Below, in pieces: positions 1 through 6,847 of a DNA stretch of 7,491 bases (position 1 is its first letter; the number at the start of each line of letters is the position of its first letter). The DNA is from Bacteriovoracaceae bacterium UBA1018 (GTDB lineage Bacteria > Bdellovibrionota > UBA1018), in NCBI GenBank assembly GCA_002291495.1, contig DBAE01000273.1, forward strand, positions 20,736 to 28,226, in the 5' to 3' direction. A program made the translations under genes and the position numbers. The notes beneath the pieces are model-generated. The model had not been told where the DNA came from. It was given only the letters and a program-made list of their open reading frames with translations, and searched no databases.

Positions 1-2754
1 ACCGTAGAGCATGAGAGGGTTAATGAATTTCCAGATCTGTTCGATTGGAGTATTTTTGATCACGTGTCGATCAAAGTCCGGAGCTTTCGGTGTCTGCTCC
101 AGGATACTAATAGTTGTGGACCGAGTCTGAGGGATTTCAACTGAAGCCACAGGTGCAGCTTTCACTTCTTGTCCTAATTTTTCCCTTCGCTCTTTGAGAT
201 CGAGCTTAAGTTTATCGAAACGAACTGGATCAACTATGGTCTTTGCGAGTTCAAGTCCGTTCATCGCATCTGAGGCATAGGCAACAGTTCCGGTGTAGGC
301 TTTAGCAATCTGTTTATCGACGAAGTTTGATGAGAGTGCAGCCCCACCCACGAGCATCGGAGTGTTTACTCCGGCGCGCGAAAAGTCATCTGCTGTCACA
401 ACCATCTGTTGAGCGGATTTGACCAGAAGTCCAGAGAGACCAATAATATTGGGCTGATGCTCTCGCACCGCTTGAATCAATGTTTCAGGCAGCACTTTGA
501 TGCCCAGATTAATCACTTTAAAGCCGTTATTGGACAAAATGATCTCAACGAGATTTTTGCCGATATCATGGACGTCACCTTTGACCGTAGCCAAAAGTAC
601 TTTTCCGCGAGTCGAGCTATCCGCTTTTTCCATATACGGTTCAAGGTGAGCAACCGCAGCTTTCATCGCTTCGGCGGATTGCAAAACCTCGGCGACAATT
701 AATTGGTTAGTATTAAAGAGACGACCTACTTCATCCATGCCCTTCATCAACGGTCCATTGATGATTTCAAGAGGCTTCATGGATTTTAGGACTTCATCGA
801 GATCTTCAGTGAGTCCATCTTTTGAGCCTTCGATAATATAACGAGGAAGGCGTTCCATGAGGGGAAGCTTTTCTTTGACTTCTGTCGAAGATTTTTTAGT
901 CCTAAAATGGGCGGCGAATGCGGCGACTGGATCATTGCCCCGATTCCAAAGAAGATCGTCAGCAAGCTTTTTTTCTTCTTCGGGGATGCTGGCATAGCGG
1001 ACTAATTTTTCACTGTTCACTATGGCGAGATCAAGACCCGCCTGAACGCAGTGATACAAAAAGACTGAGTTGAGTACCTCACGTCCAGCGTGAGGAAGAC
1101 CAAAGCTCACATTCGAGATTCCGAGTACGGTTTTTGTTCCCGGAAAACGTTCTTTGATCAGTCGGATGCCTTCGATCGTTTCAACTGCGGAGCCGACATA
1201 TTGGGCGTCGCCAGTTGCGCATGGAAAGACGAGGGGATCCCAATAAATATCGTGGAGAGAGACTCCGTATTTTTCAGTCAGAAGTTTATAGGAACGTTCA
1301 GCAATTTCTAATTTGCGTGCGCGTGAAACTCCCATGCCTTGCTGAGGGTCATCATCGATAGTACCGACCACGAGTGCGGCACCAAATCTCTTAGCGAGAG
1401 GGATAACTTTTTCAAAACGCTCTTCACCATCTTCGAGGTTTATGGAGTTGATGATCGCCTTACCCTGGCAATAAGTGAGAGCCATCTCAATCACTTTTTC
1501 GTCGGTCGAGTCAATCATGAGAGGGACACGAATCTTCTTAATCGCGATTTCAAGAAACCTTCGCATATCCTCAAGCTCGTCGCGGTCAGGATTGGCTAAG
1601 CAAAGGTCAACGATGTGGGCGCCATTTTTGATCTGTGCCCGACCCACTTCTGAAGCTTCTTCGAACTTTTCGTCGCAGATGAGGGTTTTAAATTTTTTAC
1701 TGCCGATGACGTTTGTGCGTTCTCCGACGATGAGTGGACGCATCTCATCAGTCACTTCTAAAAAGTCGACACCCGATAGGATTGACCGGTTGAGCGCTGG
1801 GGGTTTTCTAGGCGCAAACTTTTTTGCGGCCTCACTGAGGGAGCGGATATGTCCTGTATGGGTTCCGCAGCATCCTCCAATGACGTTGACCCATCCGTTT
1901 TCTAAGAAACGAGCGACGACAGATGTGACCATTTCAGGGGTCTCGAGATAACAACCGTTTTCATCTGGAAGGCCCGCATTTGGAACACAGGAAACACGAA
2001 AGGGTGCAAGGCGAGCGAGTGAACGGATGTGATCCGTCATAAATTCTGGCCCGGTGGCGCAGTTCAGACCCAGATAAAGCAAGTCTCTTCCGTCGAGAGC
2101 CGTCGCAAGTGCCTCTACGGATTGACCGGCAAGCATAGTACCCATGGGTTCAATGGTTCCAGAAACTGCAACAGGGATCTTAAATCCTACTTCTGCAAAG
2201 AGTTGATCCAGTGCGAGGAGGCCCGCTTTAATGTTTCTCGTATCCTGGCAGGTCTCTAATAAGAAGTAATCAACGCCACCTTCGAGAAGAGCCTTGGACT
2301 GGACGTAAAAATTTTCAATGAGCGACTCAAACGTAACGCCGCCTGTAACTGAGATCGCCTTAGTTGTTGGTCCAACTGAGCCTGCTACAAACCTTGGCTT
2401 ATCGGGGGTCGAATACTTATCAGCGGCACGACGAGCAAGTTGAGCTGCAATGACGTTAATCTCATGAGCCTTTGCTCCTAAGCCATATTCGTCTAGAACA
2501 AGCGGTGTTGCACCAAAGGTATTGGTTTCGACGACATCGCATCCTGCTTCGAGGTAGCTTTCATGAATCGACTGAATGATTTCCGGGCGGGTGAGGACGA
2601 GGTTTTCGTTACATCCTTCGAGATCTGCACCACCAAAGTCAGATGCATTTAAGTTTTTATCCTGAATGGCTGTTCCCATAGCGCCGTCCAGAACAAGGAT
2701 ACGGCTATCGAGCGCCTCAAGGAGCATCTGGGTACGTTCAGCGGTAGTTTGCAT
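1..2754 (-). CDS. metH: Cobalamin-dependent methionine synthase MetH (5-methyltetrahydrofolate:homocysteine methyltransferase), 3' end outside window
   Basis: The enzyme transfers the methyl group of 5-methyltetrahydrofolate to homocysteine through cobalamin, in the cytoplasm. The frame is open from the ATG at 2754-2752 to the left edge (918 codons); the C-terminus is missing only because the window ends. Domains: homocysteine-binding barrel about 10-325, with LDGAMGT near the start and zinc ligands Cys232 (LNCATGP) and Cys295-Cys296 (GGCCGTH); folate-binding barrel from GERTNVIG at 344-351 to about 600; cobalamin cap about 635-710; B12 fold with DVHDIG at 727-732, where His729 is the lower cobalt ligand, and GLSGLL at 772-777. 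A linker at about 862-890 leads into the start of the AdoMet-binding reactivation domain. E. coli MetH is 1227 residues, so roughly 250-300 are missing. The folate domain wording (ANPDRDE, QQGMGVSRARK, YASIPEEE) recalls the Bacillus/Leptospira-type subgroup. No clear Shine-Dalgarno precedes the ATG. It is divergent from astB. No cobalamin or SAM riboswitch fits in the short leader. Confidence 0.97.
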   Translation of the reverse strand, partial: MQTTAERTQMLLEALDSRILVLDGAMGTAIQDKNLNASDFGGADLEGCNENLVLTRPEIIQSIHESYLEAGCDVVETNTFGATPLVLDEYGLGAKAHEINVIAAQLARRAADKYSTPDKPRFVAGSVGPTTKAISVTGGVTFESLIENFYVQSKALLEGGVDYFLLETCQDTRNIKAGLLALDQLFAEVGFKIPVAVSGTIEPMGTMLAGQSVEALATALDGRDLLYLGLNCATGPEFMTDHIRSLARLAPFRVSCVPNAGLPDENGCYLETPEMVTSVVARFLENGWVNVIGGCCGTHTGHIRSLSEAAKKFAPRKPPALNRSILSGVDFLEVTDEMRPLIVGERTNVIGSKKFKTLICDEKFEEASEVGRAQIKNGAHIVDLCLANPDRDELEDMRRFLEIAIKKIRVPLMIDSTDEKVIEMALTYCQGKAIINSINLEDGEERFEKVIPLAKRFGAALVVGTIDDDPQQGMGVSRARKLEIAERSYKLLTEKYGVSLHDIYWDPLVFPCATGDAQYVGSAVETIEGIRLIKERFPGTKTVLGISNVSFGLPHAGREVLNSVFLYHCVQAGLDLAIVNSEKLVRYASIPEEEKKLADDLLWNRGNDPVAAFAAHFRTKKSSTEVKEKLPLMERLPRYIIEGSKDGLTEDLDEVLKSMKPLEIINGPLMKGMDEVGRLFNTNQLIVAEVLQSAEAMKAAVAHLEPYMEKADSSTRGKVLLATVKGDVHDIGKNLVEIILSNNGFKVINLGIKVLPETLIQAVREHQPNIIGLSGLLVKSAQQMVVTADDFSRAGVNTPMLVGGAALSSNFVDKQIAKAYTGTVAYASDAMNGLELAKTIVDPVRFDKLKLDLKERREKLGQEVKAAPVASVEIPQTRSTTISILEQTPKAPDFDRHVIKNTPIEQIWKFINPLMLYG

Positions 2755-2784
2755 ATGGAGCAAACCTAACAGATTGCTCTGCTT

Positions 2785-2814
2785 TTGGCATCGTTTTTAA
2801 GCTGTTTTCTAGAT
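2785..2814 (+). promoter_or_regulatory. Candidate astB promoter in the metH-astB divergent spacer
   Basis: TTGGCA at 2785-2790 matches the sigma-70 -35 consensus at five of six positions. The -10 is poor: TCTAGA at 17 bp spacing or TAGATT at 19 bp. The site lies 30-60 bp before the ATG chosen for astB. It overlaps an in-frame TTG that could otherwise be mistaken for the start codon. This is a weak consensus match only; I could not identify a convincing metH promoter on the other strand of the same spacer. Confidence 0.3.
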
Positions 2815-2833
2815 TCCCTGGGTCATGTACAGT

Positions 2834-2838
2834 GGGGG
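2834..2838 (+). promoter_or_regulatory. Likely astB ribosome-binding site that decides the start
   Basis: A run of five G residues sits three bases before the ATG at 2842. It can pair with the pyrimidine-rich 3' end of 16S rRNA, although the spacing is short. The upstream in-frame TTG at 2785 has no comparable purine run, so the ATG at 2842 is preferred. Confidence 0.4.
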
Positions 2839-2841
2839 TCT

Positions 2842-4278
2842 ATGGCTCAGTCTACTACTTCGACTCACACTTCATCTAAATCTTCGTCCAAAAGCTCATC
2901 TAAGAACCCCTCAAAAGGTGCATCCAGGAAGCAGCCTTCGGTCGAAGTAAATTTCGACGGCTTAATCGGCCCTACCCATAACTTTGCCGGTTTATCTTTC
3001 GGAAATATCGCCTCTACACAGCACGGAGGCAGTGTTTCAAATCCAAAGCAAGCTGCGCTTCAAGGACTCCAGAAGATGAAGAGGCTCTCAGATTTGGGTC
3101 TGCGACAAGGAGTGATTCCTCCGTTATTTCGTCCAGAACTTTCCGTGCTCAAGCGAGTGGGCTTTGTCGGGTCTGAAACTGAAATTATTTCAAAAGCAAT
3201 GGAAGACGCTCCCGTACTTTTGCGAGCTTGTTTCTCAGCGTCGAGCATGTGGACCGCTAATGCTGCCACAGTATCTCCCAGCACGGATTCATCAGATGGA
3301 AGGGTTCACTTCACTCCTGCTAACTTAGTCAGCAAGGTCCACCGATCTCTTGAGGCCAATGATACGTTTCGTATTTTAAAGGGCATCTTTAGCGATGAAA
3401 AATACTTCCAAGTGCACTCTCCTTTGCCGTCCCATCCAGCACTGGGTGACGAAGGTGCCGCCAATCATACTCGGTTTTGCAGTCAGTATTCTCAGACAGG
3501 GCTTCAGTTTTTTGTTTACGGAACGACTGGTCGAGAAGGTGATCCGGCTCCACGCCGCTTTCCAGCACGTCAGACGCTGGATGCGTCCCAGGCAATTGCG
3601 CGTCTTCATCAACTGAAAAGCGAGAACGTCGTGTTTGCTCAGCAAAATCCTGAAGCAATTGATGCAGGCGTCTTTCATAACGACGTCATCGCCGTAGGTA
3701 ATCAGGATGTGCTTTTTTATCACTCGGAAGCCTTCCTGAATGAACAAGCAGTCATTGAAGAGCTCAATCAGAAGTATTCGAAGATCTCAGGAAAAGAGCT
3801 TCGTTTTGTGCGAGTTCGTAATGAAGATGTACAGCTGAGCGACGTCGTGCGATCTTATTTATTTAATAGCCAGCTCCTCTCCTTACCTGACGGGCAATCG
3901 ATGCTCCTCGCACCCATCGAGTGTTTTGAAACTCCTAGCGTGAAAGCTTATCTCGATCAGATTGCAGATCGCTCAAAAGGTGCAATCTCGAAGGTCGAGT
4001 ACGTGGATCTTAGGCAGAGTATGCAAAACGGAGGGGGCCCAGCTTGTCTGAGACTTCGTACAGTTCTCAACGAGGATGAGCTTGCAAAAATGAATGATGG
4101 CGTTCTGCTTGATGCATCTGTTTACGCAAAGATCAAAGCTTGGGTGGAGAAACATTACCGAGACCGCCTGGAGTACAATGACTTTAAAGATGCAAAGCTT
4201 TTAGAAGAGGTCAGAACGGCGCTTGATGAGCTGACTCAAATTCTTCGCGTAGGAAGTATTTATCCATTTCAACTTTAA
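2842..4278 (+). CDS. astB: N-succinylarginine dihydrolase AstB with Ser/Lys-rich N-terminal extension
   Basis: AstB hydrolyses N2-succinylarginine to N2-succinylornithine, two ammonia and CO2, the second step of the arginine succinyltransferase pathway; it belongs to the amidinotransferase-like pentein fold and is cytoplasmic. From the ATG at 2842 the protein has 478 residues (E. coli AstB has 447). Family motifs run throughout: VNFDGLIGPTHNFAGLSFGN from 36, SMWTANAATVSPS, HFTPANL, GDEGAANHTR, FAQQNPEAIDAGVFHNDVIA, SYLFNSQLL and QNGGGPACLRLR. Glu204, His279 and Cys402 align with the catalytic Glu174, His248 and Cys365 of E. coli, so it should be active. The extra length is mostly the first 35 residues, rich in Ser, Lys and Thr (SSKSSSKSSSK at 11-21), with no signal peptide or membrane segment. 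A TTG 19 codons upstream keeps the frame open but lies in a possible promoter and lacks a ribosome-binding site. No astC, A, D or E gene is adjacent. Its stop overlaps that of the convergent kinase. Confidence 0.95.
   Translation: MAQSTTSTHTSSKSSSKSSSKNPSKGASRKQPSVEVNFDGLIGPTHNFAGLSFGNIASTQHGGSVSNPKQAALQGLQKMKRLSDLGLRQGVIPPLFRPELSVLKRVGFVGSETEIISKAMEDAPVLLRACFSASSMWTANAATVSPSTDSSDGRVHFTPANLVSKVHRSLEANDTFRILKGIFSDEKYFQVHSPLPSHPALGDEGAANHTRFCSQYSQTGLQFFVYGTTGREGDPAPRRFPARQTLDASQAIARLHQLKSENVVFAQQNPEAIDAGVFHNDVIAVGNQDVLFYHSEAFLNEQAVIEELNQKYSKISGKELRFVRVRNEDVQLSDVVRSYLFNSQLLSLPDGQSMLLAPIECFETPSVKAYLDQIADRSKGAISKVEYVDLRQSMQNGGGPACLRLRTVLNEDELAKMNDGVLLDASVYAKIKAWVEKHYRDRLEYNDFKDAKLLEEVRTALDELTQILRVGSIYPFQL
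4275..4278. other. Shared TTAA stop overlap of astB and the kinase gene
   Basis: The palindrome TTAA supplies TAA stop codons on both strands: astB uses 4276-4278 and the kinase uses 4277-4275. There is no room for a terminator between the genes, so each transcript must run into the antisense of the other unless termination happens inside the coding regions. Confidence 0.9.
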
Positions 4279-6017
4279 GTGCGAATTGGACAAAGATTTG
4301 CGCTTGATTTCGGAATGATTTTAATTCCATTTTGCAAGCAAATGCGCTGGATCTCCGGATCCGAAAACATATGAGTCACTAAGATGCTTTGCTTGCGTAA
4401 GTGATTCTCTACGATGGCCTGAAGTCCGGTCAGAGAATCGCCTGCAAATTCTTGATCGCATAATAGGAGCATAGATTCATTCGGGGTTAAGTTTCTCAGA
4501 TCCTCTGCGCGATAGATATGAACGAGCGAGAGTTCAAGAACTTTTTGGGTAATCAAAGGTTTAAGTTTTCTTTCCCATAATGAATGAATTGAAGGATCAT
4601 CATCGGCCACGATAATTTTGAGTCCTGATACAAGCACTACTTCAGTCGCAAACCAATCGGGCGGATCGGCGAGGGGTAGTCTAATTCGGACCACTGTTCC
4701 CTGGCCAAGGTCGGAAGAAATTTCAAAGTGGCAGTTCCAATCGGATAAGAATTGGCGAGCATGAGCAAGTCCTAAACCATGACCTTGCTCCTTGTTGTAG
4801 CTTCCACCTTTCATGATTAATTGGGTGAGTATGTCTTCCGGGATTCCTGGTCCATTATCCACAATTTGAATCTCAATCTGATCTTTAATAGGTTTGGACA
4901 AGACTTGTACATGTCCACACCCGGACAATGCTTCGACACTATTGTTGATGAGATTAGAAATTACTCTTCGGAGCTCACTTGGAATGGTTTGCACAAAAAG
5001 ACGATATGGGCCGCTGGAGTACCCGCTCTCTATCTTGAGTTCCTGCATGCCCTGGTACTCGATTCTTTTTTCGGAAAGTATTTCTTCGATGAGGGTATAC
5101 ACGTGAACTGTTTGTAGGGGCTGCGTGCCAGCGGATGTCCCTGCGTTGTTTTTTCGGTAAGTTTTAAGAAGATCGTTTGCAATAGCGGTAATTTGGTCGA
5201 TTGCTGAGCGTGTTAGTTTCCTTAGGTCTTCCGGAAACGTCGACATATTTTCTGAGACAACGTTGAGGGCGGCAACAGGCGAGCGGATATCGTGCGCTAC
5301 CTGAGATGCCAATTGAGCAAGCTTCGCATTATTTAAGGAAGCAAGCCTTGATTTCTCAAACTGAACTTTGACTGCCGTGAGTTCTTCTGCCTTGTCAGCG
5401 ATCTCTTTTTTACGTTTACCTAAGTTTCTTGCTAACGCTTCTTGAATGCTCAGTCTTGATACGAGGTCTTTGTAAGTAACTCCTGAGTTAAATGCACCAA
5501 CTCCGATCGAGCCAATGAGCATTGTAAGCCCGGCCAAAACTTGGGTCGACGTGAAATCATTATAAACCACAAGCCAATACATGAGCGGGAGTAAACAAAC
5601 TGCATTGGTCCACAAAGCCTGAATCAGCTTAAGTGGAAAAAGCATCGCGCCACAGATCATAACTAGGAGTAGTCCAGAGAAATATGGACTCGAGATGAGG
5701 TCGTGTTGAATGATGAAGTATTCGACTCCAAGATAAAAGGGTCCCAGCGTGAGTATGTATCGAAACTCAGAACGGCAACGTCCCCGGCTCAGCAAGAAGA
5801 GAATTCGAGATATAGCTACTACTGTCAAACGTACTATCAAAGAGGACAGGAGAGTGGTTCCAGGACTGACGATCAGATCTACCGCAGTAAAACTGAGGTA
5901 AATCAGCGACAACCAGGGCACGATGATGTAACCCGACGAGTATTCTTCTCTCAGGGAAAGGCGAGTGAGAAGATGACTCTTTTGTTTGATAGAGTAAACG
6001 GATCGGATCAGTGCCAT
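4275..6017 (-). CDS. Membrane-bound hybrid sensor histidine kinase with C-terminal receiver domain
   Basis: This 580-residue inner-membrane signalling protein probably autophosphorylates on His and passes the phosphate to its own receiver. Six likely membrane helices lie at about 30-50, 56-76, 87-104, 112-129, 134-152 and 158-177, with short loops and no large periplasmic domain, so the signal may be sensed in the membrane. A charged, probably coiled-coil linker (about 183-235) leads to the HisKA domain with His242 in AHDIRSP. The ATPase domain has an N box at 355-361 (Asn359), DNGPGIP at 387-393 and GHGLGLAH at 412-419. The receiver (about 468-575) keeps all key residues: acidic cluster Asp472-474, phospho-acceptor Asp521 (LLLCDQEF), Thr548 and Lys570. 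No histidine phosphotransfer protein, response regulator or output gene is adjacent, so it is an orphan here. The start is the ATG 57 bp after the tRNA; its Shine-Dalgarno is weak. I do not recognise the sensor region as a named family, and the signal is unknown. Confidence 0.92.
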   Translation of the reverse strand: MALIRSVYSIKQKSHLLTRLSLREEYSSGYIIVPWLSLIYLSFTAVDLIVSPGTTLLSSLIVRLTVVAISRILFLLSRGRCRSEFRYILTLGPFYLGVEYFIIQHDLISSPYFSGLLLVMICGAMLFPLKLIQALWTNAVCLLPLMYWLVVYNDFTSTQVLAGLTMLIGSIGVGAFNSGVTYKDLVSRLSIQEALARNLGKRKKEIADKAEELTAVKVQFEKSRLASLNNAKLAQLASQVAHDIRSPVAALNVVSENMSTFPEDLRKLTRSAIDQITAIANDLLKTYRKNNAGTSAGTQPLQTVHVYTLIEEILSEKRIEYQGMQELKIESGYSSGPYRLFVQTIPSELRRVISNLINNSVEALSGCGHVQVLSKPIKDQIEIQIVDNGPGIPEDILTQLIMKGGSYNKEQGHGLGLAHARQFLSDWNCHFEISSDLGQGTVVRIRLPLADPPDWFATEVVLVSGLKIIVADDDPSIHSLWERKLKPLITQKVLELSLVHIYRAEDLRNLTPNESMLLLCDQEFAGDSLTGLQAIVENHLRKQSILVTHMFSDPEIQRICLQNGIKIIPKSSANLCPIRT

Positions 6018-6059
6018 TTATAGGGTTTTACAGGACTAAAAGCGGCTTGAATAGAAATG

Positions 6060-6073
6060 AAAAAAAGAAAAAA
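6060..6073 (-). terminator. U-tract directly after tRNA-Gly
   Basis: Read on the minus strand, the bases right after the encoded CCA are six T, one C and seven T. This could help end the tRNA transcript or serve as a 3' trimming region. No separate GC-rich hairpin lies between the tRNA and the tract, so it is not a classic intrinsic terminator and read-through into the kinase gene is possible. Confidence 0.4.
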
Positions 6074-6150
6074 TGGAGCGGGTTAAGGGGTTCGAACCCT
6101 CGACCTCCACGTTGGCAACGTGGCGCTCTAGCCAACTGAGCTAAACCCGC
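6074..6150 (-). tRNA. trnG: tRNA-Gly, anticodon GCC, CCA encoded
   Basis: The 77-nt gene folds into a complete cloverleaf. The acceptor stem GCGGGTT pairs perfectly with AACCCGC, and the D stem is GCTC/GAGC. The anticodon stem CCACG/CGTGG closes the loop TTGCCAA, with anticodon GCC at 6116-6114. The T arm is GAGGG-TTCGAAC-CCCTT with one G-T pair. The discriminator base is T (U73), as expected for bacterial glycine tRNAs, and it is followed by a genomic CCA. The GCC anticodon reads GGC and GGU codons. It lies upstream of the kinase gene on the same strand and is probably expressed from its own promoter. Confidence 0.97.
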
Positions 6151-6177
6151 ACCTAAGATGGGCTAAAGAGAATTCAG

Positions 6178-6206
6178 TTTCTATCCATCTCGCGCCTTTC
6201 GGTCAA
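6178..6206 (-). promoter_or_regulatory. Probable sigma-70 promoter of tRNA-Gly
   Basis: On the minus strand TTGACC (6206-6201, five of six matches to the -35 consensus) and TAGAAA (6183-6178, four of six) are separated by exactly 17 bp. This places a transcription start about 20-25 bases before the tRNA 5' end, a normal tRNA leader length. The evidence is consensus match and position only. Confidence 0.5.
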
Positions 6207-6218
6207 GGATCTCTTTCA

Positions 6219-6224
6219 TAAAAT
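6219..6224 (+). promoter_or_regulatory. Possible -10 element for the adenosyltransferase gene
   Basis: TAAAAT matches the -10 consensus at five of six positions and lies 44 bp before the start codon. No good -35 hexamer sits 16-18 bp upstream, so the call is tentative. If used, transcription would begin around 6231 and the dyad at 6247-6266 would be inside the mRNA leader. Confidence 0.25.
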
Positions 6225-6246
6225 CCAAAAATTTTTCAGAATCCCA

Positions 6247-6266
6247 TTCTTATGTCATCATAAGAA
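6247..6266. promoter_or_regulatory. Perfect 8-bp inverted repeat next to the adenosyltransferase start
   Basis: TTCTTATG (6247-6254) and CATAAGAA (6259-6266) are exact reverse complements with a 4-base spacer. The right arm contains AAGAA, part of the only Shine-Dalgarno-like purine stretch (AAGAAG, ending at 6267) before the ATG at 6269. The dyad could be a repressor operator or an RNA hairpin that hides the ribosome-binding site. It matches no binding-site family I can name with confidence. Confidence 0.5.
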
Positions 6267-6268
6267 GT

Positions 6269-6823
6269 ATGAAGATCTATACTAGAGGCGGTGATGAAGG
6301 GTTTACAGGGCTGTTTGGCGGGGAAAGAGTTCCCAAAGACCATCTCCGGATCCAAACTTACGGAACTTTAGACGAAACCAATGCCTTACTCGGCTGTTCT
6401 GTAAGCCTCCTTCTTGGTGCACAACCTGAGACAGTCGAGCGCCTCAAAAGGGTGCAGAGCGAGCTATTGCAGCTGGGGGCTGAACTAGCCACTCCACGTA
6501 ATAAAGAGATCAAAATGAAGCTCATCGACGAAGGCGCCGTCTCGCGCCTTGAAAAAGAGATCGATGAGATGGAAGCAAAGTTAAAACCGCTTCAGTCTTT
6601 TATCTTGCCGGGTGGGAGTTTGCCCGCAGCTCAGCTCCACTGTGCGCGGACGGTTTGTCGAAGAGCGGAGAGAGATCTGACTATTCTTCATCGTGCAGAG
6701 CCCGTTCGTCCGGTGGTGCTCCAGTACGTCAATCGCTTGAGTGATTATTTTTTCGTGACTGCACGTTTTGTAAATCACCTGTTAAAGGTCGAAGACATCC
6801 CCTGGATTGCACCCAAGAGTTAA
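6269..6823 (+). CDS. pduO: PduO-type ATP:cob(I)alamin adenosyltransferase
   Basis: The enzyme moves the 5'-deoxyadenosyl group of ATP onto reduced cobalamin, giving adenosylcobalamin; PduO-type enzymes form cytoplasmic trimers of five-helix bundles with active sites between subunits. The protein has 184 residues, the usual length for the stand-alone form. The N-terminal ATP-binding motif TRGGDEGFTGLFGG covers 5-18. YGTLDE includes Asp35, QSFILPGG includes Phe111, and ARTVCRRAERD covers 126-136 with Arg127. These match Asp35, Phe112 and Arg128 described for the Lactobacillus reuteri enzyme: the Asp-Arg salt bridge at the subunit interface and the Phe that helps displace the lower cobalamin ligand. 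NRLSDYFFVTAR near the C-terminus is also typical. Start: ATG at 6269 after a weak AAGAAG that lies inside an inverted repeat. It is divergent from tRNA-Gly and converges on pgsA with 24 bp between stops. No cobalamin riboswitch or other B12 gene is adjacent. The adenosylcobalamin user is not in the window. Confidence 0.95.
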   Translation: MKIYTRGGDEGFTGLFGGERVPKDHLRIQTYGTLDETNALLGCSVSLLLGAQPETVERLKRVQSELLQLGAELATPRNKEIKMKLIDEGAVSRLEKEIDEMEAKLKPLQSFILPGGSLPAAQLHCARTVCRRAERDLTILHRAEPVRPVVLQYVNRLSDYFFVTARFVNHLLKVEDIPWIAPKS

Positions 6824-6847
6824 CTAAAAATAGTACTGATACCTGAA

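Noticed and set aside
1475..1951. A 158-codon open frame on the plus strand, and several smaller ones between 409 and 2259
   Set aside because: They lie entirely antisense to metH, whose minus-strand frame is continuous and contains all expected motifs. Their translations show no recognisable domain.
2785..2841. TTG start for astB giving a 497-residue protein
   Set aside because: The added 19 residues match nothing in the family, no ribosome-binding site precedes the TTG, and the TTG overlaps a possible -35 element. The ATG at 2842 follows a G-rich run.
2755..2841. SAM or cobalamin riboswitch upstream of metH
   Set aside because: Only about 87 bases separate the divergent start codons, and no B12-box-like segment or SAM-type helices are visible.
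3376..3747. Minus-strand open frames inside astB (also 3060-3284, 3389-3658 and 3973-4155)
   Set aside because: They are antisense shadows of a strongly conserved coding region and have no domain or start signal of their own.
5703..6023. Plus-strand 106-codon open frame opposite the kinase N-terminus
   Set aside because: It is antisense to the membrane helices of the kinase, has a biased charged composition typical of reversed hydrophobic codons, and has no ribosome-binding site or homology signal.
6074..6150. tRNA-Gly as an attachment site for an integrated element
   Set aside because: I see no integrase, no second copy of the tRNA 3' end and no mobile genes in the window. The neighbours look like ordinary chromosomal genes.
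6824..6847. Bidirectional terminator between the adenosyltransferase gene and pgsA
   Set aside because: The 24-base gap is AT-rich and has no stem-loop followed by a T-run in either direction.
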